Of a DNA stretch of 64,000 bases, positions 23,890 to 32,753 are shown piece after piece; within the stretch, counting starts at the first letter, position 1, and each line of letters opens with the position of its first letter. The stretch spans positions 62,001 through 126,000 of the forward strand of contig JBILLS010000001.1 of NCBI GenBank assembly GCA_044375955.1, read 5' to 3'. This stretch comes from VGCC01 sp044375955 (GTDB taxonomy: Bacteria; Actinomycetota; Actinomycetes; S36-B12). The notes under the pieces were generated by a model. The model was given only the letters and a program-made list of their open reading frames with translations, was not told the DNA's origin and did not search any database. The position numbers and the translations under genes are program-made.

Positions 23890-24653
23890 ACCTGATTGGG
23901 AACCGCCCCACCGTATCGACGATCGCGCGCGGCGTAGATCTCACAGGCCTGCCAGAGGTGCCGCCGATCGAAGTCCGGCCAGAGCGTGTCGAGGAAAACC
24001 ATCTCCGCGTAGGCGGATTGCCACAGAAGGAAATTGCTCGTCCGCTGCTCGCCGGAGGATCGGACGAACAGGTCGACGTCGGGCATGTCCGGTTCGTCGA
24101 GGTACCGGTGGAAGGACTTCTCCGAGATCTTCTCCGGATCGAGTCGACCGGCCTTCACCTCCGCGGCGATGCGCGTGGCCGCATCGACGATCTCTGCCCG
24201 TCCCCCGTAGTTCACGCACATCGTCAGCGTGAGCCGGGAGTTACGTGCGGTGAGCCGTTCCGCCTCCTCCAATTCATCGACAACGCTCTTCCAGAGTCGC
24301 GGGCGCCGACCGGCCCAGCGGATACGTATTCCAAGGTCGTTCATCTCATCGCGCCTGCGCCGGATGACATCCCGGTTGAATCCCATGAGGAACCGCACTT
24401 CGTCGGGTGAACGCTTCCAGTTCTCTGTCGAGAACGCGTAGGCGCTGATCCAGCCGATCCCCAACTCGAGGGCCCCGTGCACGCAGTCCAACAGACTCGC
24501 CTCCCCGGCCTCGTGCCCGGCGGTCCGCGGAAGTCCGCGCTGCTTGGCCCAGCGACCGTTGCCATCCATGACGATCGCGACGTGGCGCGGGATGAGGTCC
24601 TTTGGGATTGCGGGGGGACGAGCACCGGAGGGGTGCGGGGTCGGTGCGGTCAC
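23886..24653 (-). CDS. uppS: Isoprenyl (undecaprenyl/decaprenyl) diphosphate synthase, cis-type
   Basis: Cis-prenyltransferase of 255 residues that makes the long-chain polyprenyl diphosphate carrier for peptidoglycan and arabinan. The catalytic aspartate D30 lies in HVAIVMDGNGRWA. Further motifs are AFSTENWKR, MCVNYGGRAEI, and DLFVRSSGEQRTSNFLLWQSAYAE near the C-terminal third. In mycobacteria the same locus encodes the decaprenyl diphosphate synthase, which fits the arabinan genes at 2-4 kb. It is the last gene of the CIRCE-led operon, 15 bases after recO. Confidence 0.93.
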   Translation of the reverse strand: MTAPTPHPSGARPPAIPKDLIPRHVAIVMDGNGRWAKQRGLPRTAGHEAGEASLLDCVHGALELGIGWISAYAFSTENWKRSPDEVRFLMGFNRDVIRRRRDEMNDLGIRIRWAGRRPRLWKSVVDELEEAERLTARNSRLTLTMCVNYGGRAEIVDAATRIAAEVKAGRLDPEKISEKSFHRYLDEPDMPDVDLFVRSSGEQRTSNFLLWQSAYAEMVFLDTLWPDFDRRHLWQACEIYAARDRRYGGAVPNQV

Positions 24654-24668
24654 CGACCCATCCTCACA

Positions 24669-25400
24669 TCACGCACGCTGCACGAGGGGAAGGGATCGCA
24701 GATCCCGTTCCAGGTGCCACTGCACGAAGGCCGCGACGAGGCCGCTGGCTTCACGCTGCTCACGTGCCTCAGTCTCCTCCGCCGTGGTCCAGTCACCGCT
24801 CAGCAGTGCACCGAGCAACGTCACGGTCACCGGCGAGGGAGTGGCCGATCCCGGCGGCCGACATTCGGAGCACACCATTCCGCCCGCGCCGATGTGGAAG
24901 GCGCGGTGCGGACCTTCGGCACCGCATCGCGCACAGTCACCGAAGGATGGTGACCACCCGGCGATCGCGAGGGACCGCAGGAGGAACGCATCGAGAATCA
25001 GGGTTGGCTCGTGTTCGCGATGTGCCAGGGAACGTAGTCCCGATACGAGGAGGGCGTATTGCTGCACCGCAGGTTCACGCTCCTCCGGTGTCAGGCGTTC
25101 GACGGTCTCGACCATGACGTTGCCGGCGGTCCAGCGGGGATAGTCATCGGACATCTGGCCACCGAGCGCCTCGATGGTCTCCACCTGCGAGACGTTGTCG
25201 AGGGAGCGTCCCTCATACAACTGGATATCGACATGACTGAAGGGCTCGAGGCGAGCACCGATCCTGCTGGTTGTCTTGCGCACACCCCGTGCAACGGCAC
25301 GGATGCGCCCGCGACCCCGCGTCAGCAGAGTGATGATGCGATCGGCCTCACCGAGTTTCTGGGTGCGGAGAACCACGCCCTCGTCACGGTAGACAGCCAC
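24669..25400 (-). CDS. recO: DNA repair protein RecO
   Basis: A 243-residue recombination mediator that loads RecA with RecR and anneals single strands. The N-terminal OB fold has YRDEGVVLRTQKLGEADRIITLLTRG (3-28) and the helical domain carries a zinc finger with CARCG and CSEC pairs (about 158-183). It lies between era and uppS as in most Actinomycetota, 39 bases after era. Confidence 0.93.
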   Translation of the reverse strand: MAVYRDEGVVLRTQKLGEADRIITLLTRGRGRIRAVARGVRKTTSRIGARLEPFSHVDIQLYEGRSLDNVSQVETIEALGGQMSDDYPRWTAGNVMVETVERLTPEEREPAVQQYALLVSGLRSLAHREHEPTLILDAFLLRSLAIAGWSPSFGDCARCGAEGPHRAFHIGAGGMVCSECRPPGSATPSPVTVTLLGALLSGDWTTAEETEAREQREASGLVAAFVQWHLERDLRSLPLVQRA

Positions 25401-25439
25401 ACTGCATTCTCGCAGACAGCCGGACTCGAATCCGGTTCC

Positions 25440-26354
25440 TCAGAATCCGAGCCGGCGGAGTTGCTTGGGATCCCGCTGCCAGTCCTTGGCCACCTTGACA
25501 TGTAGGTCCAGGAACACCGGAACACCGAGGAGCCTTTCGATCTCCGGACGTGCCTGCGCACCCACCTGACGGAGGCGTGCTCCACCCTTGCCGATGATGA
25601 TGCCCTTCTGACTATCACGCTCGACGAACACCGTGGCGCGCACATCGGTCAGGGGTTTGTCCGCGGGACGATCTTCGCGCGGCACGATCTCCTCGACCAC
25701 CACGGCGATGGAGTGCGGTAACTCATCAGTGACGCCCTCCAGTGCGGCCTCGCGGATGAGTTCTGCGACGGTGATGTCGATGACTTCGTCTCCCGTGGCG
25801 TCGTCGGGGTAGAGGTGCGGTCCCTCCGGCAGCAGCGCGATCAACTCCTCGGTGAGGCGGTCCACCTGGAATCCCCCACGCGCGGAGACCGGGAAGATGT
25901 GGGCGAAATCGAGGTGGTTCTCCTCTCCGAAGTTCTGGACCGCGAGGAGCACACCCGCGAGTGCGTCTCGGCTCACCGCATCGACTTTGGTGACGATCGC
26001 GATGAGGGGTGCCTTCGATGCCGCGCGCACCTGGGTTGCGATGAACAGGTCACCCGGTCCGATCTCCTGGTCGGCGGGCAGGCAGAGGCCGACGAGATCG
26101 ACGCTCGACCAGGCTTCGCGCACCTGGTCGTTGAGTCGTTCACCGAGGAGGGTTCGTGGTCGATGCATCCCGGGTGTATCGACCACGATCAGTTGACCAT
26201 CGGGGCGGGTGACGATCCCGCGGATGATGCGCCGCGTGGTTTGTGGACGATCGGATGTGATGGCGACCTTCTGGCCGACGATCGCGTTCATGAGCGTCGA
26301 CTTGCCGGCATTTGGTCGACCGGTGAAGGCGACGAATCCGCTGCGGAACGTCAT
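25440..26354 (-). CDS. era: GTPase Era
   Basis: A 304-residue ribosome-assembly GTPase that binds 16S rRNA. G1 is GRPNAGKST (12-20), G2 lies around SDRPQTTRR, G3 is DTPGMH and G4 is TKVD. The C-terminal KH domain has GIIIGKGGARLRQVGAQAR. The ATG at 26354 overlaps the upstream cytidine-deaminase-like gene by one base (TGATG), so I chose it although the frame stays open further upstream with Arg-rich, non-Era sequence. Confidence 0.95.
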   Translation of the reverse strand: MTFRSGFVAFTGRPNAGKSTLMNAIVGQKVAITSDRPQTTRRIIRGIVTRPDGQLIVVDTPGMHRPRTLLGERLNDQVREAWSSVDLVGLCLPADQEIGPGDLFIATQVRAASKAPLIAIVTKVDAVSRDALAGVLLAVQNFGEENHLDFAHIFPVSARGGFQVDRLTEELIALLPEGPHLYPDDATGDEVIDITVAELIREAALEGVTDELPHSIAVVVEEIVPREDRPADKPLTDVRATVFVERDSQKGIIIGKGGARLRQVGAQARPEIERLLGVPVFLDLHVKVAKDWQRDPKQLRRLGF

Positions 26355-26692
26355 CAGGATCGCATAACCGCGGTGATGGAACCCGCCGTTGAACACAGGT
26401 AGACGGGCACACCCGTCCCCCCCAGGGCCCGGACCACGTCGACGTCGATCGCACCGCTGTCGGTCACCACGACCACGGCCTCGAGTCCGCGTGCACCGGC
26501 GGCCGCGGCCTGGGCCACGGCGAGGTCGAGTGCGGACCATGTTCGCGTACCGAGGACGACCGCTGCGGAGCTGTAGGTCCGCCCGGTCTCATCACGCACG
26601 GCCGCACCCTCCGGTGCTTGGATCCGTGAGGCAGCACCCCGCGCGAGCGTGAGGAGTTTCGCGTCCTCCGGTGCAAGGTGCTCAGTCATCAT
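26354..26692 (-). CDS. Cytidine deaminase-like protein without catalytic motifs
   Basis: A 112-residue protein in the position of the conserved actinobacterial gene between corC/hlyC and era (Rv2365c in M. tuberculosis). The segment YSSAAVVLGTRTWSALDLAVAQAAAAGARGLEAVVVV recalls the cytidine deaminase fold. However, the HAE zinc/proton-shuttle motif and the PCxxC zinc motif are both missing, so a deaminase activity is unlikely. The start is one of two adjacent ATGs (26692 or 26689) overlapping the end of corC. It is coupled to era by TGATG. Role unknown. Confidence 0.75.
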   Translation of the reverse strand: MMTEHLAPEDAKLLTLARGAASRIQAPEGAAVRDETGRTYSSAAVVLGTRTWSALDLAVAQAAAAGARGLEAVVVVTDSGAIDVDVVRALGGTGVPVYLCSTAGSITAVMRS

Positions 26693-27980
26693 CGGTTTCG
26701 GTGACGGCGGTCGCCGGGCGGGCGAGGACGGTGCTGATGCGATTCCGGCGACCCGAGCCGCGTTCGGCGATCAGGATCCAGCCGTCCTCGGTGATGTCGG
26801 CACCCGCGATGGGGACCCGGCCGAGGCGCTTGGCCATGAGCCCGAGGACGGTGTCGACGCCCTCCTCCGCGGAGTCGATGTCGATACCGATGAGGTCGGC
26901 GAAGTCGTCGATGTTCATCCGCGACATCACCCGGTAGGCGCCATCGGTGAGTTCGGTGACCTCGGGGGCGGCGGTGTCGTATTCGTCAGCGATCTCGCCC
27001 ACGATCTCCTCGAGTATGTCCTCGATGGTGACGATGCCGGCTGTGCCGCCGTACTCGTCGATCACGATGGCCATGTGCACGCGTGCACTCTGCATGTCGC
27101 GGAGAAGATCATCGGCGCGTTTACTGTCCGGGACGAAGTAGGGGGCACGCATGAGCGAGTCCACCTGCTCGGAGTTCTCCGCACCGCGATGTTCGAAGAT
27201 CCGCTTCACAATGTCTTTGAGGTAGATGACACCGATGATGTCGTCGGCGCTCTCGCCGATGACCGGAATGCGCGAATACCCGGATCGAAGTCCCAGTGAC
27301 ATCGCCTGCCGCAGTGACTTGCTCCGTTCGATGAAGACCATCTCGGTGCGCGGGACCATCACCTCGCGAGCGAAGGTGTCGCCCAGTTCGAAGACAGAGT
27401 GGATCATCTGCCGCTCGTCGTCCTCGATCAGTGAGCTCTCCCCGGCCATGTCCACGAGTTCGCGGAGTTCCGCCTCACTGTCGAAGGGTCCCTGCCGGAA
27501 ACCCTTCCCCGGGGTGAGCGCATTACCCAGATGGATCAGCAGGGTGGCCAGCGGGCTGAGGATGCGGGTGAGCAGGATCGTCGGTCGGGCTGCGACGAGC
27601 GAGATGCGCTCCGCATGTTGCCGGCCCAGGGTTCGGGGTGCCACACCGAGACCCACGTAGGCGATCAGCACCAGGATCACGATGGTGATGACATAGGACA
27701 GCCATGCCACGAGTCCGTCGCGGAGGAAGTCCGATATGAGTGATCGTCCCAAGAGAACGATCGCGGTGATCGTGGATACGGTCGAAAGGAAGAACAGCAC
27801 GTTCACGTAACGCGGACGGTCATCGAGGATCATCAAGACGCGCGCTGCTCGCGGGTTGTCCTCGCGCCGCAACTCATCGATTCGAGAACGGGAAACCCGC
27901 CCGAATGCCGTCTCGGCGCTCACCAACAGAGCCGCGATGATGAAGAGGATGATCGCGATGGCGATCTCGAGCAGGCTCAC
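26682..27980 (-). CDS. CorC/HlyC-type membrane protein (DUF21 + CBS pair + CorC domain)
   Basis: A 432-residue protein. The N-terminal DUF21 domain has about four helices (residues 1-190), a tandem CBS pair follows (about 205-325, with MVPRTEMVFI and VIYLKDIVKR), and a CorC/HlyC domain ends it (about 335-425). Relatives are called hemolysin-like but are thought to take part in Mg2+/Co2+ transport, with CBS domains binding adenine nucleotides. It overlaps ybeY upstream (ATGA) and the deaminase-like gene downstream. Confidence 0.9.
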   Translation of the reverse strand: MSLLEIAIAIILFIIAALLVSAETAFGRVSRSRIDELRREDNPRAARVLMILDDRPRYVNVLFFLSTVSTITAIVLLGRSLISDFLRDGLVAWLSYVITIVILVLIAYVGLGVAPRTLGRQHAERISLVAARPTILLTRILSPLATLLIHLGNALTPGKGFRQGPFDSEAELRELVDMAGESSLIEDDERQMIHSVFELGDTFAREVMVPRTEMVFIERSKSLRQAMSLGLRSGYSRIPVIGESADDIIGVIYLKDIVKRIFEHRGAENSEQVDSLMRAPYFVPDSKRADDLLRDMQSARVHMAIVIDEYGGTAGIVTIEDILEEIVGEIADEYDTAAPEVTELTDGAYRVMSRMNIDDFADLIGIDIDSAEEGVDTVLGLMAKRLGRVPIAGADITEDGWILIAERGSGRRNRISTVLARPATAVTETDDD

Positions 27981-28417
27981 GTCCTACTCCCCCACGATGT
28001 CAGTAGGGAATCCTGCAACGCGAACATCTCGCGGTACTCCTCCTCCGTTGCGTGGTCATATCCCAGCAGATGCAGCGTGCCATGTGTCACCAGGAATCCG
28101 ATCTCGGCGCACAGCGACCGACCTTGGGCCTCCGCCTGCCGCTCGGCAACCGGAAGGCACACCGCGATATCGCCCAGGACTCCGGGCTCCGTGGCACGCG
28201 GGATGAGTTCATCCATGGGAAAAGACAACACATCCGTGGGACCCGCCTCACCCATCCAGCGTTCGTGCAGGTCACTCATCTCGGTCTCGTCCACGAGGGC
28301 AACACTGACCTCGCATCCCTCGGGCATCCCGAGCTCCACAAGATGGTGCTCGATGAGCGCGGCGAGATCGGCACAGGGATTGGGGAGGCCACCGATCTCG
28401 ATCACGTAATGGGTCAT
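27977..28417 (-). CDS. ybeY: Endoribonuclease YbeY
   Basis: A 146-residue zinc-dependent endoribonuclease that acts in 16S rRNA 3'-end maturation and ribosome quality control. The zinc site HGTLHLLGYDH supplies H112, H116 and H122, and the preceding TDVLSFPMDE motif is typical. Overlaps with phoH upstream and corC downstream are both ATGA, the usual arrangement. Confidence 0.95.
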   Translation of the reverse strand: MTHYVIEIGGLPNPCADLAALIEHHLVELGMPEGCEVSVALVDETEMSDLHERWMGEAGPTDVLSFPMDELIPRATEPGVLGDIAVCLPVAERQAEAQGRSLCAEIGFLVTHGTLHLLGYDHATEEEYREMFALQDSLLTSWGSRT

Positions 28418-29391
28418 GACTCCCGCAGCGCGTCGTAGCGGGCATACGCGTCCACGATCCGACCGACGAGTTTGTGTCGGACGACGTCATGCGAGGTCAA
28501 GCGACAGAACTCGACATCCTCGATGCCCTCCAGGATCTCCGAGACGACACGCAGGCCACTATCGACACCGCGGGGCAGATCCACCTGAGTTACGTCGCCT
28601 GTCACCACCATGGTGGAACCGAAACCCAGGCGAGTGAGGAACATCTTCATCTGCTCCGCGGAGGTGTTCTGTGCTTCGTCGAGGATGATGAACGAGTCAT
28701 TCAGCGTGCGGCCGCGCATGTATGCCAGGGGGGCGATCTCGATCGTGCCGGATGTGATGAGTCGTGGGATCGACTCCGGATCGATCATGTCGTGCAGCGC
28801 GTCGTACAGCGGCCGGAGATACGGGTCGATCTTCTCGGACAGCGTGCCCGGAAGGAATCCCAAGCGCTCACCGGCTTCCACTGCGGGGCGGGTGAGCACG
28901 ATGCGTGTGATGCGCTTGGCCTGGAGTGCCTGAACCGCTTTGGCCACGGCGAGATAGGTCTTGCCGGTTCCCGCGGGCCCGATACCGAAGACGATGGTGT
29001 GGGCATCGATGGCATCCACGTAGCGCTTCTGATTCAACGTCTTCGGGCGGATCGTCTTGCCACGGTTGGACAGGATGTTCGCGGTGAGGACCTCACTCGG
29101 TCGATTACCACTCTTGAGCAGCCCGATCGAGCGCTCCACGGACTCCGGTGAGAGGCCCTGACCGGTGCGCAGCAGGGCGAGCATCTCGGAAACCAGGGTG
29201 TCGATGGCACCGACGTCGTCCGAGTCGCCGGATACCGCGATCTGGTTGCCGCGGACGAGGATGTCCGCATCCGGGAACGCCTCCTCGATCAGGCGCAGGA
29301 ATTGATCCGAAGGTCCCAGGAGCGCAACCATCGGTTGCGAATTGGGGACCTCGATGACGGTGCGTGCAGAGTCGGCGGAGGTGGTGGACAT
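28414..29391 (-). CDS. PhoH-like ATPase
   Basis: A 325-residue P-loop ATPase of the PhoH family. Walker A is GPAGTGKT (138-145), followed by LTRPAVEAGERLGFLPG and Walker B FIILDEAQN (about 237-245), then TGDVTQVDLP. An N-terminal KH-like segment precedes it. The family is linked to RNA metabolism with YbeY, but its precise activity is unsettled. The gene lies two bases after the HIT gene and overlaps ybeY. Confidence 0.92.
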   Translation of the reverse strand: MSTTSADSARTVIEVPNSQPMVALLGPSDQFLRLIEEAFPDADILVRGNQIAVSGDSDDVGAIDTLVSEMLALLRTGQGLSPESVERSIGLLKSGNRPSEVLTANILSNRGKTIRPKTLNQKRYVDAIDAHTIVFGIGPAGTGKTYLAVAKAVQALQAKRITRIVLTRPAVEAGERLGFLPGTLSEKIDPYLRPLYDALHDMIDPESIPRLITSGTIEIAPLAYMRGRTLNDSFIILDEAQNTSAEQMKMFLTRLGFGSTMVVTGDVTQVDLPRGVDSGLRVVSEILEGIEDVEFCRLTSHDVVRHKLVGRIVDAYARYDALRES

Positions 29392-29393
29392 GA

Positions 29394-29732
29394 CTATCCC
29401 GGGGGCCAGTTCAGTGGTCGTCCACCGAGAACGTGGCCGTGCACGTGGAACACGGATTGCCCCGCCTCAGCCCCCGTGTTGAACACGAGGCGGTAGCCGT
29501 CCAGGTTCTCCATGCGCGCGACCTCCGCGGCAGCCTGCAGCACGGCCGAGGCCAACTCCGGGTGCTGGTCGCTCAACTCGCCCACGTTCGCGTAGTGCTG
29601 GGTGGGCACGACGAGGATGTGGGTCGGTGCCTTCGGGTCGATGTCGCGGAAGGCGACGACCGAATCCGTGCGCAGGACGACGTCGGCTGGGATATCGCCC
29701 GCCACGATCGCACAGAACAGGCAATCGGCCAT
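29394..29732 (-). CDS. HIT-family (HINT-like) nucleotide hydrolase
   Basis: A 112-residue histidine-triad protein. The triad is FHVHGHVLGG with H96, H98 and H100, and the N-terminus has the CxxC of many HINT proteins (MADCLFCAIVAGDIP). Such enzymes hydrolyse AMP-lysine and other nucleoside phosphoramidates. The ATG at 29732 overlaps the rsmE stop by one base (TGATG). Confidence 0.92.
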   Translation of the reverse strand: MADCLFCAIVAGDIPADVVLRTDSVVAFRDIDPKAPTHILVVPTQHYANVGELSDQHPELASAVLQAAAEVARMENLDGYRLVFNTGAEAGQSVFHVHGHVLGGRPLNWPPG

Positions 29733-30502
29733 CACGTCATCCTCGCACGCACGCGCGTCCAACGTCCGGTCAACGTCGAGACCACCGCAGCAGCGACCGC
29801 ACCCGCTGTGGATGTGCGGAACACGGTCGAGCCGAGTCGCACGGGGATGGCGCCCGCGGTACAGAGGGCGTCGACCTCCTGGTCACTCACTCCACCTTCC
29901 GGGCCCACAATCAGCCACACCTCGGGGGCATCGAGTGCCGGGGGTTCGTCCCTATCGGCGGCCTCGTGCAACAACCACACCGCCGCCCCACGTTCCCGCG
30001 CTGCACGCACCTGATCACATACCTGGGCGGTCGAACACGGTGACTCCACGACCGGCAGCCAGGAGCGCCGCGATTGCTTGGCCGCCTCGCGGGCAGTAGC
30101 GACCCACTTGGTGTGGGCCTTCTCACCACGCTCCCCGGACCACCGCGTGACGCAATTCTGTGCCTGCCAGGGCACGATCGCATCCACCCCGACCTCGGTC
30201 AGGAGTTCCACGGCACGCTCGGCGCGGTCACCCTTCGGGATCGCCTGCACGACGATGATGCGGGGCGCCGCTGCCGGTTCCTCGGCGCGCGCGGAGACTC
30301 GCACGTGCAGCTCGCGAGGTGAGGCGCCATCGGCGACGACTCCGGATACCCGTGTTCCCCTGCCATCGACGATCTCGACAGCCTCGCCCGCACGGAGTCG
30401 CTGCACCGCGAGTGCATGGTGGGCTTCCGGACCCGTGAGCACGATGACGTCACCTGCGGCGACGGCAGGAAGGTCCGGATGGAGGAAGACGGGGGCGCTC
30501 AC
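29732..30502 (-). CDS. rsmE: 16S rRNA (uracil1498-N3)-methyltransferase RsmE
   Basis: A 256-residue SPOUT methyltransferase. An N-terminal PUA-like domain (about 1-75, HALAVQRLRAGEAVEIVDG) precedes a trefoil-knot domain with IIVVQAIPKGDRAERAVELLTEVGV, WLIVGPEGGVSDQEVDAL (about 205-222) and the knot-end motif RLGSTVFRTSTA. It follows dnaJ in the CIRCE-led operon with an ATGA overlap, its standard position. Confidence 0.93.
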   Translation of the reverse strand: MSAPVFLHPDLPAVAAGDVIVLTGPEAHHALAVQRLRAGEAVEIVDGRGTRVSGVVADGASPRELHVRVSARAEEPAAAPRIIVVQAIPKGDRAERAVELLTEVGVDAIVPWQAQNCVTRWSGERGEKAHTKWVATAREAAKQSRRSWLPVVESPCSTAQVCDQVRAARERGAAVWLLHEAADRDEPPALDAPEVWLIVGPEGGVSDQEVDALCTAGAIPVRLGSTVFRTSTAGAVAAAVVSTLTGRWTRVRARMT

Positions 30503-31620
30503 CGGGATGTGAACGCATCCTTGATTCGACCGAAGAAGCCACCGCTCTCCGAGGGCTGGTGACCGACCCTCGCGACGTCATCGGTCAGGCCGGCGAATTC
30601 GCGCAGCAACTTCTCCTGGCGGCCATCGAGATTCCGCGGAACGGCGACATCGACATGCACGAACAGGTCACCGCGTCCACCCCCGCGAAGTCGAGCAGCT
30701 CCCTTGCCCCGGATCGTCTGCACATGACCGGGTTGGGTGCCACCGGCGATCGTGATGGACTCGGTCCCGTCCAGCGTCTCGAGTTCGAGGGACGTCCCGA
30801 GTGCAGCCAGCGCCATCGGAACGGTCACGACGCAATGCAACTCATCGCCATGACGCTCGAAGACCGGGTGTGACGCGACGACGATCTCGACGAACAGATC
30901 CCCCGCCGGGCCGCCGTTGGGCCCGGTCTCACCCTCGCCCTGCAACTGGATACGCGTGCCGGTGTCGACTCCGGCCGGGATCTTCACGGTGAGGGTGCGA
31001 CGAGTCCGCACGCGCCCGTCACCCGAGCATTCCGGGCACGGATGCGGGATGGTCGTGCCGAATCCCTGGCACTGCGGGCACGGCCGGGAGGTCATCACCT
31101 GACCCAGGAAGGAGCGTTGCACGCTCTGGATCTCCCCCTCGCCCTTGCACATGGGGCACATGGTCGCCTCGCTGTTCGGGGCAAGCCCGGATCCGGTGCA
31201 ACTCGCGCAGGTGGCCGCCGTGTCGACCGTGATGTCGCTGGCGCCGCCGAAAACGGCCGTGGCGAGGTCGATCTGGACCCGGATGAGCGCATCCTGTCCG
31301 CGTCGAACGCGCGAGCGCGGTCCCCTACGTTGGGCGCGACCTCCGAAGAAGGCGTCCATGATGTCGCCGAAGTCGAAACCACCCGTGAATCCGCGGCCAC
31401 CGAAGGGATCCCCTCCGAGGTCGTACATCTGGCGCTTCTCGGGATCGCTGAGCACCTCATAGGCAGCGGTCACCGCCTTGAACTTCTCCTGGTGCTCCGG
31501 ATCCGGGTTCACATCCGGATGGAGTTCACGGGCCAGCCGTCGATAGGCCTTCTTGATCTCCTCGGGGCTCGCATCGCGGCTGACACCGAGAAGGGCGTAG
31601 TAGTCCGTTGTCACAGCCAT
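30499..31620 (-). CDS. dnaJ: Chaperone DnaJ (DnaJ2 type)
   Basis: Type I Hsp40 co-chaperone of 373 residues. The J-domain carries HPD at 34-36. A Gly/Phe-rich linker follows (about 70-90), then four CxxCxGxG-type zinc repeats (about 135-205: CASCTGSG, CPMCKGEG, CPQCQGFG, CPECSGDG), then the substrate-binding C-terminal domains. I chose the ATG at 31620, which overlaps the hrcA stop (TGATG); a GTG sits one codon earlier. Linkage to hrcA marks it as the DnaJ2 paralogue typical of Actinomycetota. Confidence 0.95.
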   Translation of the reverse strand: MAVTTDYYALLGVSRDASPEEIKKAYRRLARELHPDVNPDPEHQEKFKAVTAAYEVLSDPEKRQMYDLGGDPFGGRGFTGGFDFGDIMDAFFGGRAQRRGPRSRVRRGQDALIRVQIDLATAVFGGASDITVDTAATCASCTGSGLAPNSEATMCPMCKGEGEIQSVQRSFLGQVMTSRPCPQCQGFGTTIPHPCPECSGDGRVRTRRTLTVKIPAGVDTGTRIQLQGEGETGPNGGPAGDLFVEIVVASHPVFERHGDELHCVVTVPMALAALGTSLELETLDGTESITIAGGTQPGHVQTIRGKGAARLRGGGRGDLFVHVDVAVPRNLDGRQEKLLREFAGLTDDVARVGHQPSESGGFFGRIKDAFTSR

Positions 31621-32639
31621 CACTGATCGCTCAGGATGCGACCGATGTACTGCGCGACCGCCTGAACGGTTCCCATGGTGCCGCTGTAGTCCATGTGCGT
31701 GGGACCGACCACTCCGATGGAGGCGACCGGCTGATCCGCACGCGCGTAACGCGCGGTCACGACGGATGTGCTCTCGAGTCCAGAGATCGGGTTCTCGTGA
31801 CCGATACGCACAGTGATCGTTTCGTCCGGTGTCGATTCACCGAGGAGGCGAAGGAGGATGACCTGCTCCTCGAGTGCTTCGAGGACAGGTTGGATCGCCA
31901 TGGGGAATGAGGTCTGGTACGACGCGAGGTGCGACGTTCCACCGAGCACCACGCGCTCATCGAGACGTTCGGTGACGGCTTCGAGGATGGCCGCGATCAC
32001 CGCACGCACCATCGGCCGGTCATCGGCGGCGAACTTCTCATCGAAGGAGGTGAGTGAGTCGGGAACAGAACTGAACGGCTGGTCGGCGACGGTGGCATTC
32101 AAACGTGCGCGCAGATCCGCGAGCACTGATGCATCCACCGGGCTCGCGCAGTCGATCATGCGTTGCTCGACCCGGCCACTGTCGACGATGAGGACCATCA
32201 TCAGGCGCGTCTCGCTGAGCAGGATGAGTTCGACGTGACGGACCTTGCTCCGCGAAAGTGACGGGTACTGCACCAGCGCCACCTGACGTGTCAGCTGGGC
32301 GAGCAGGCGCACGGTGCGGGTCATAACGTCATCCAGATCGACGGCATCGGCGAGGAACCGCTCCATGGCCGTGCGTTCCGCCGGACTCAGGGGCTTTACC
32401 GAAGAAAGTCGATCGACGAAGAGTCGATAGCCCCGGTCCGTGGGGACCCGGCCGGCGCTGGTGTGGGGTTGAGTGATGAACCCCTCGTCCTCGAGGGCGG
32501 CCATGTCATTGCGGATGGTCGCCGGGGAGACGCCCAGGTTGTGCCGTTCCACCAGGGCCTTGGAACCCACGGGCTCGTGGGTGGACACGAAGTCCTCGAC
32601 GATGGCGCGCAGGACGGCGAGCCGACGATCCTCGAGCAT
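31620..32639 (-). CDS. hrcA: Heat-inducible transcription repressor HrcA
   Basis: A 339-residue CIRCE-binding repressor. The winged helix (about 1-80) contains RRLAVLRAIVEDFVSTHEPVGSKALVERHNLGVSPATIRNDMAALEDEGFI, followed by the GAF-like sensor/dimerisation region. A near-perfect CIRCE element lies 13 bases upstream of its start, so the repressor controls its own operon. Confidence 0.95.
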   Translation of the reverse strand: MLEDRRLAVLRAIVEDFVSTHEPVGSKALVERHNLGVSPATIRNDMAALEDEGFITQPHTSAGRVPTDRGYRLFVDRLSSVKPLSPAERTAMERFLADAVDLDDVMTRTVRLLAQLTRQVALVQYPSLSRSKVRHVELILLSETRLMMVLIVDSGRVEQRMIDCASPVDASVLADLRARLNATVADQPFSSVPDSLTSFDEKFAADDRPMVRAVIAAILEAVTERLDERVVLGGTSHLASYQTSFPMAIQPVLEALEEQVILLRLLGESTPDETITVRIGHENPISGLESTSVVTARYARADQPVASIGVVGPTHMDYSGTMGTVQAVAQYIGRILSDQ

Positions 32640-32651
32640 CGCCCTCCGTTC

Positions 32652-32678
32652 TTAGCACTCGGTACTTCTGAGTGCCAA
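32652..32678. promoter_or_regulatory. CIRCE element (HrcA operator)
   Basis: TTAGCACTC, a nine-base spacer (GGTACTTCT), then GAGTGCCAA. The left arm matches the CIRCE consensus exactly and the right arm differs by one base (GAGTGCTAA expected). It lies immediately upstream of hrcA and between hrcA and the divergent TauE/SafE gene. Confidence 0.93.
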
Positions 32679-32725
32679 GTGTAGGTGAGATCGCCCGGAC
32701 TCACCCGGCCCGGACGCGTGCACTT

Positions 32726-32744
32726 TCCTACTAAGTGGGTAGGA
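32726..32744. promoter_or_regulatory. Inverted repeat immediately upstream of the TauE/SafE gene
   Basis: TCCTAC and GTAGGA arms, six bases each, flank the seven-base spacer TAAGTGG. The centre lies about 19 bases before the ATG of the exporter, a position suited to repression. I do not recognise the cognate regulator. Confidence 0.35.
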
Positions 32745-32753
32745 TTTGTTGCC

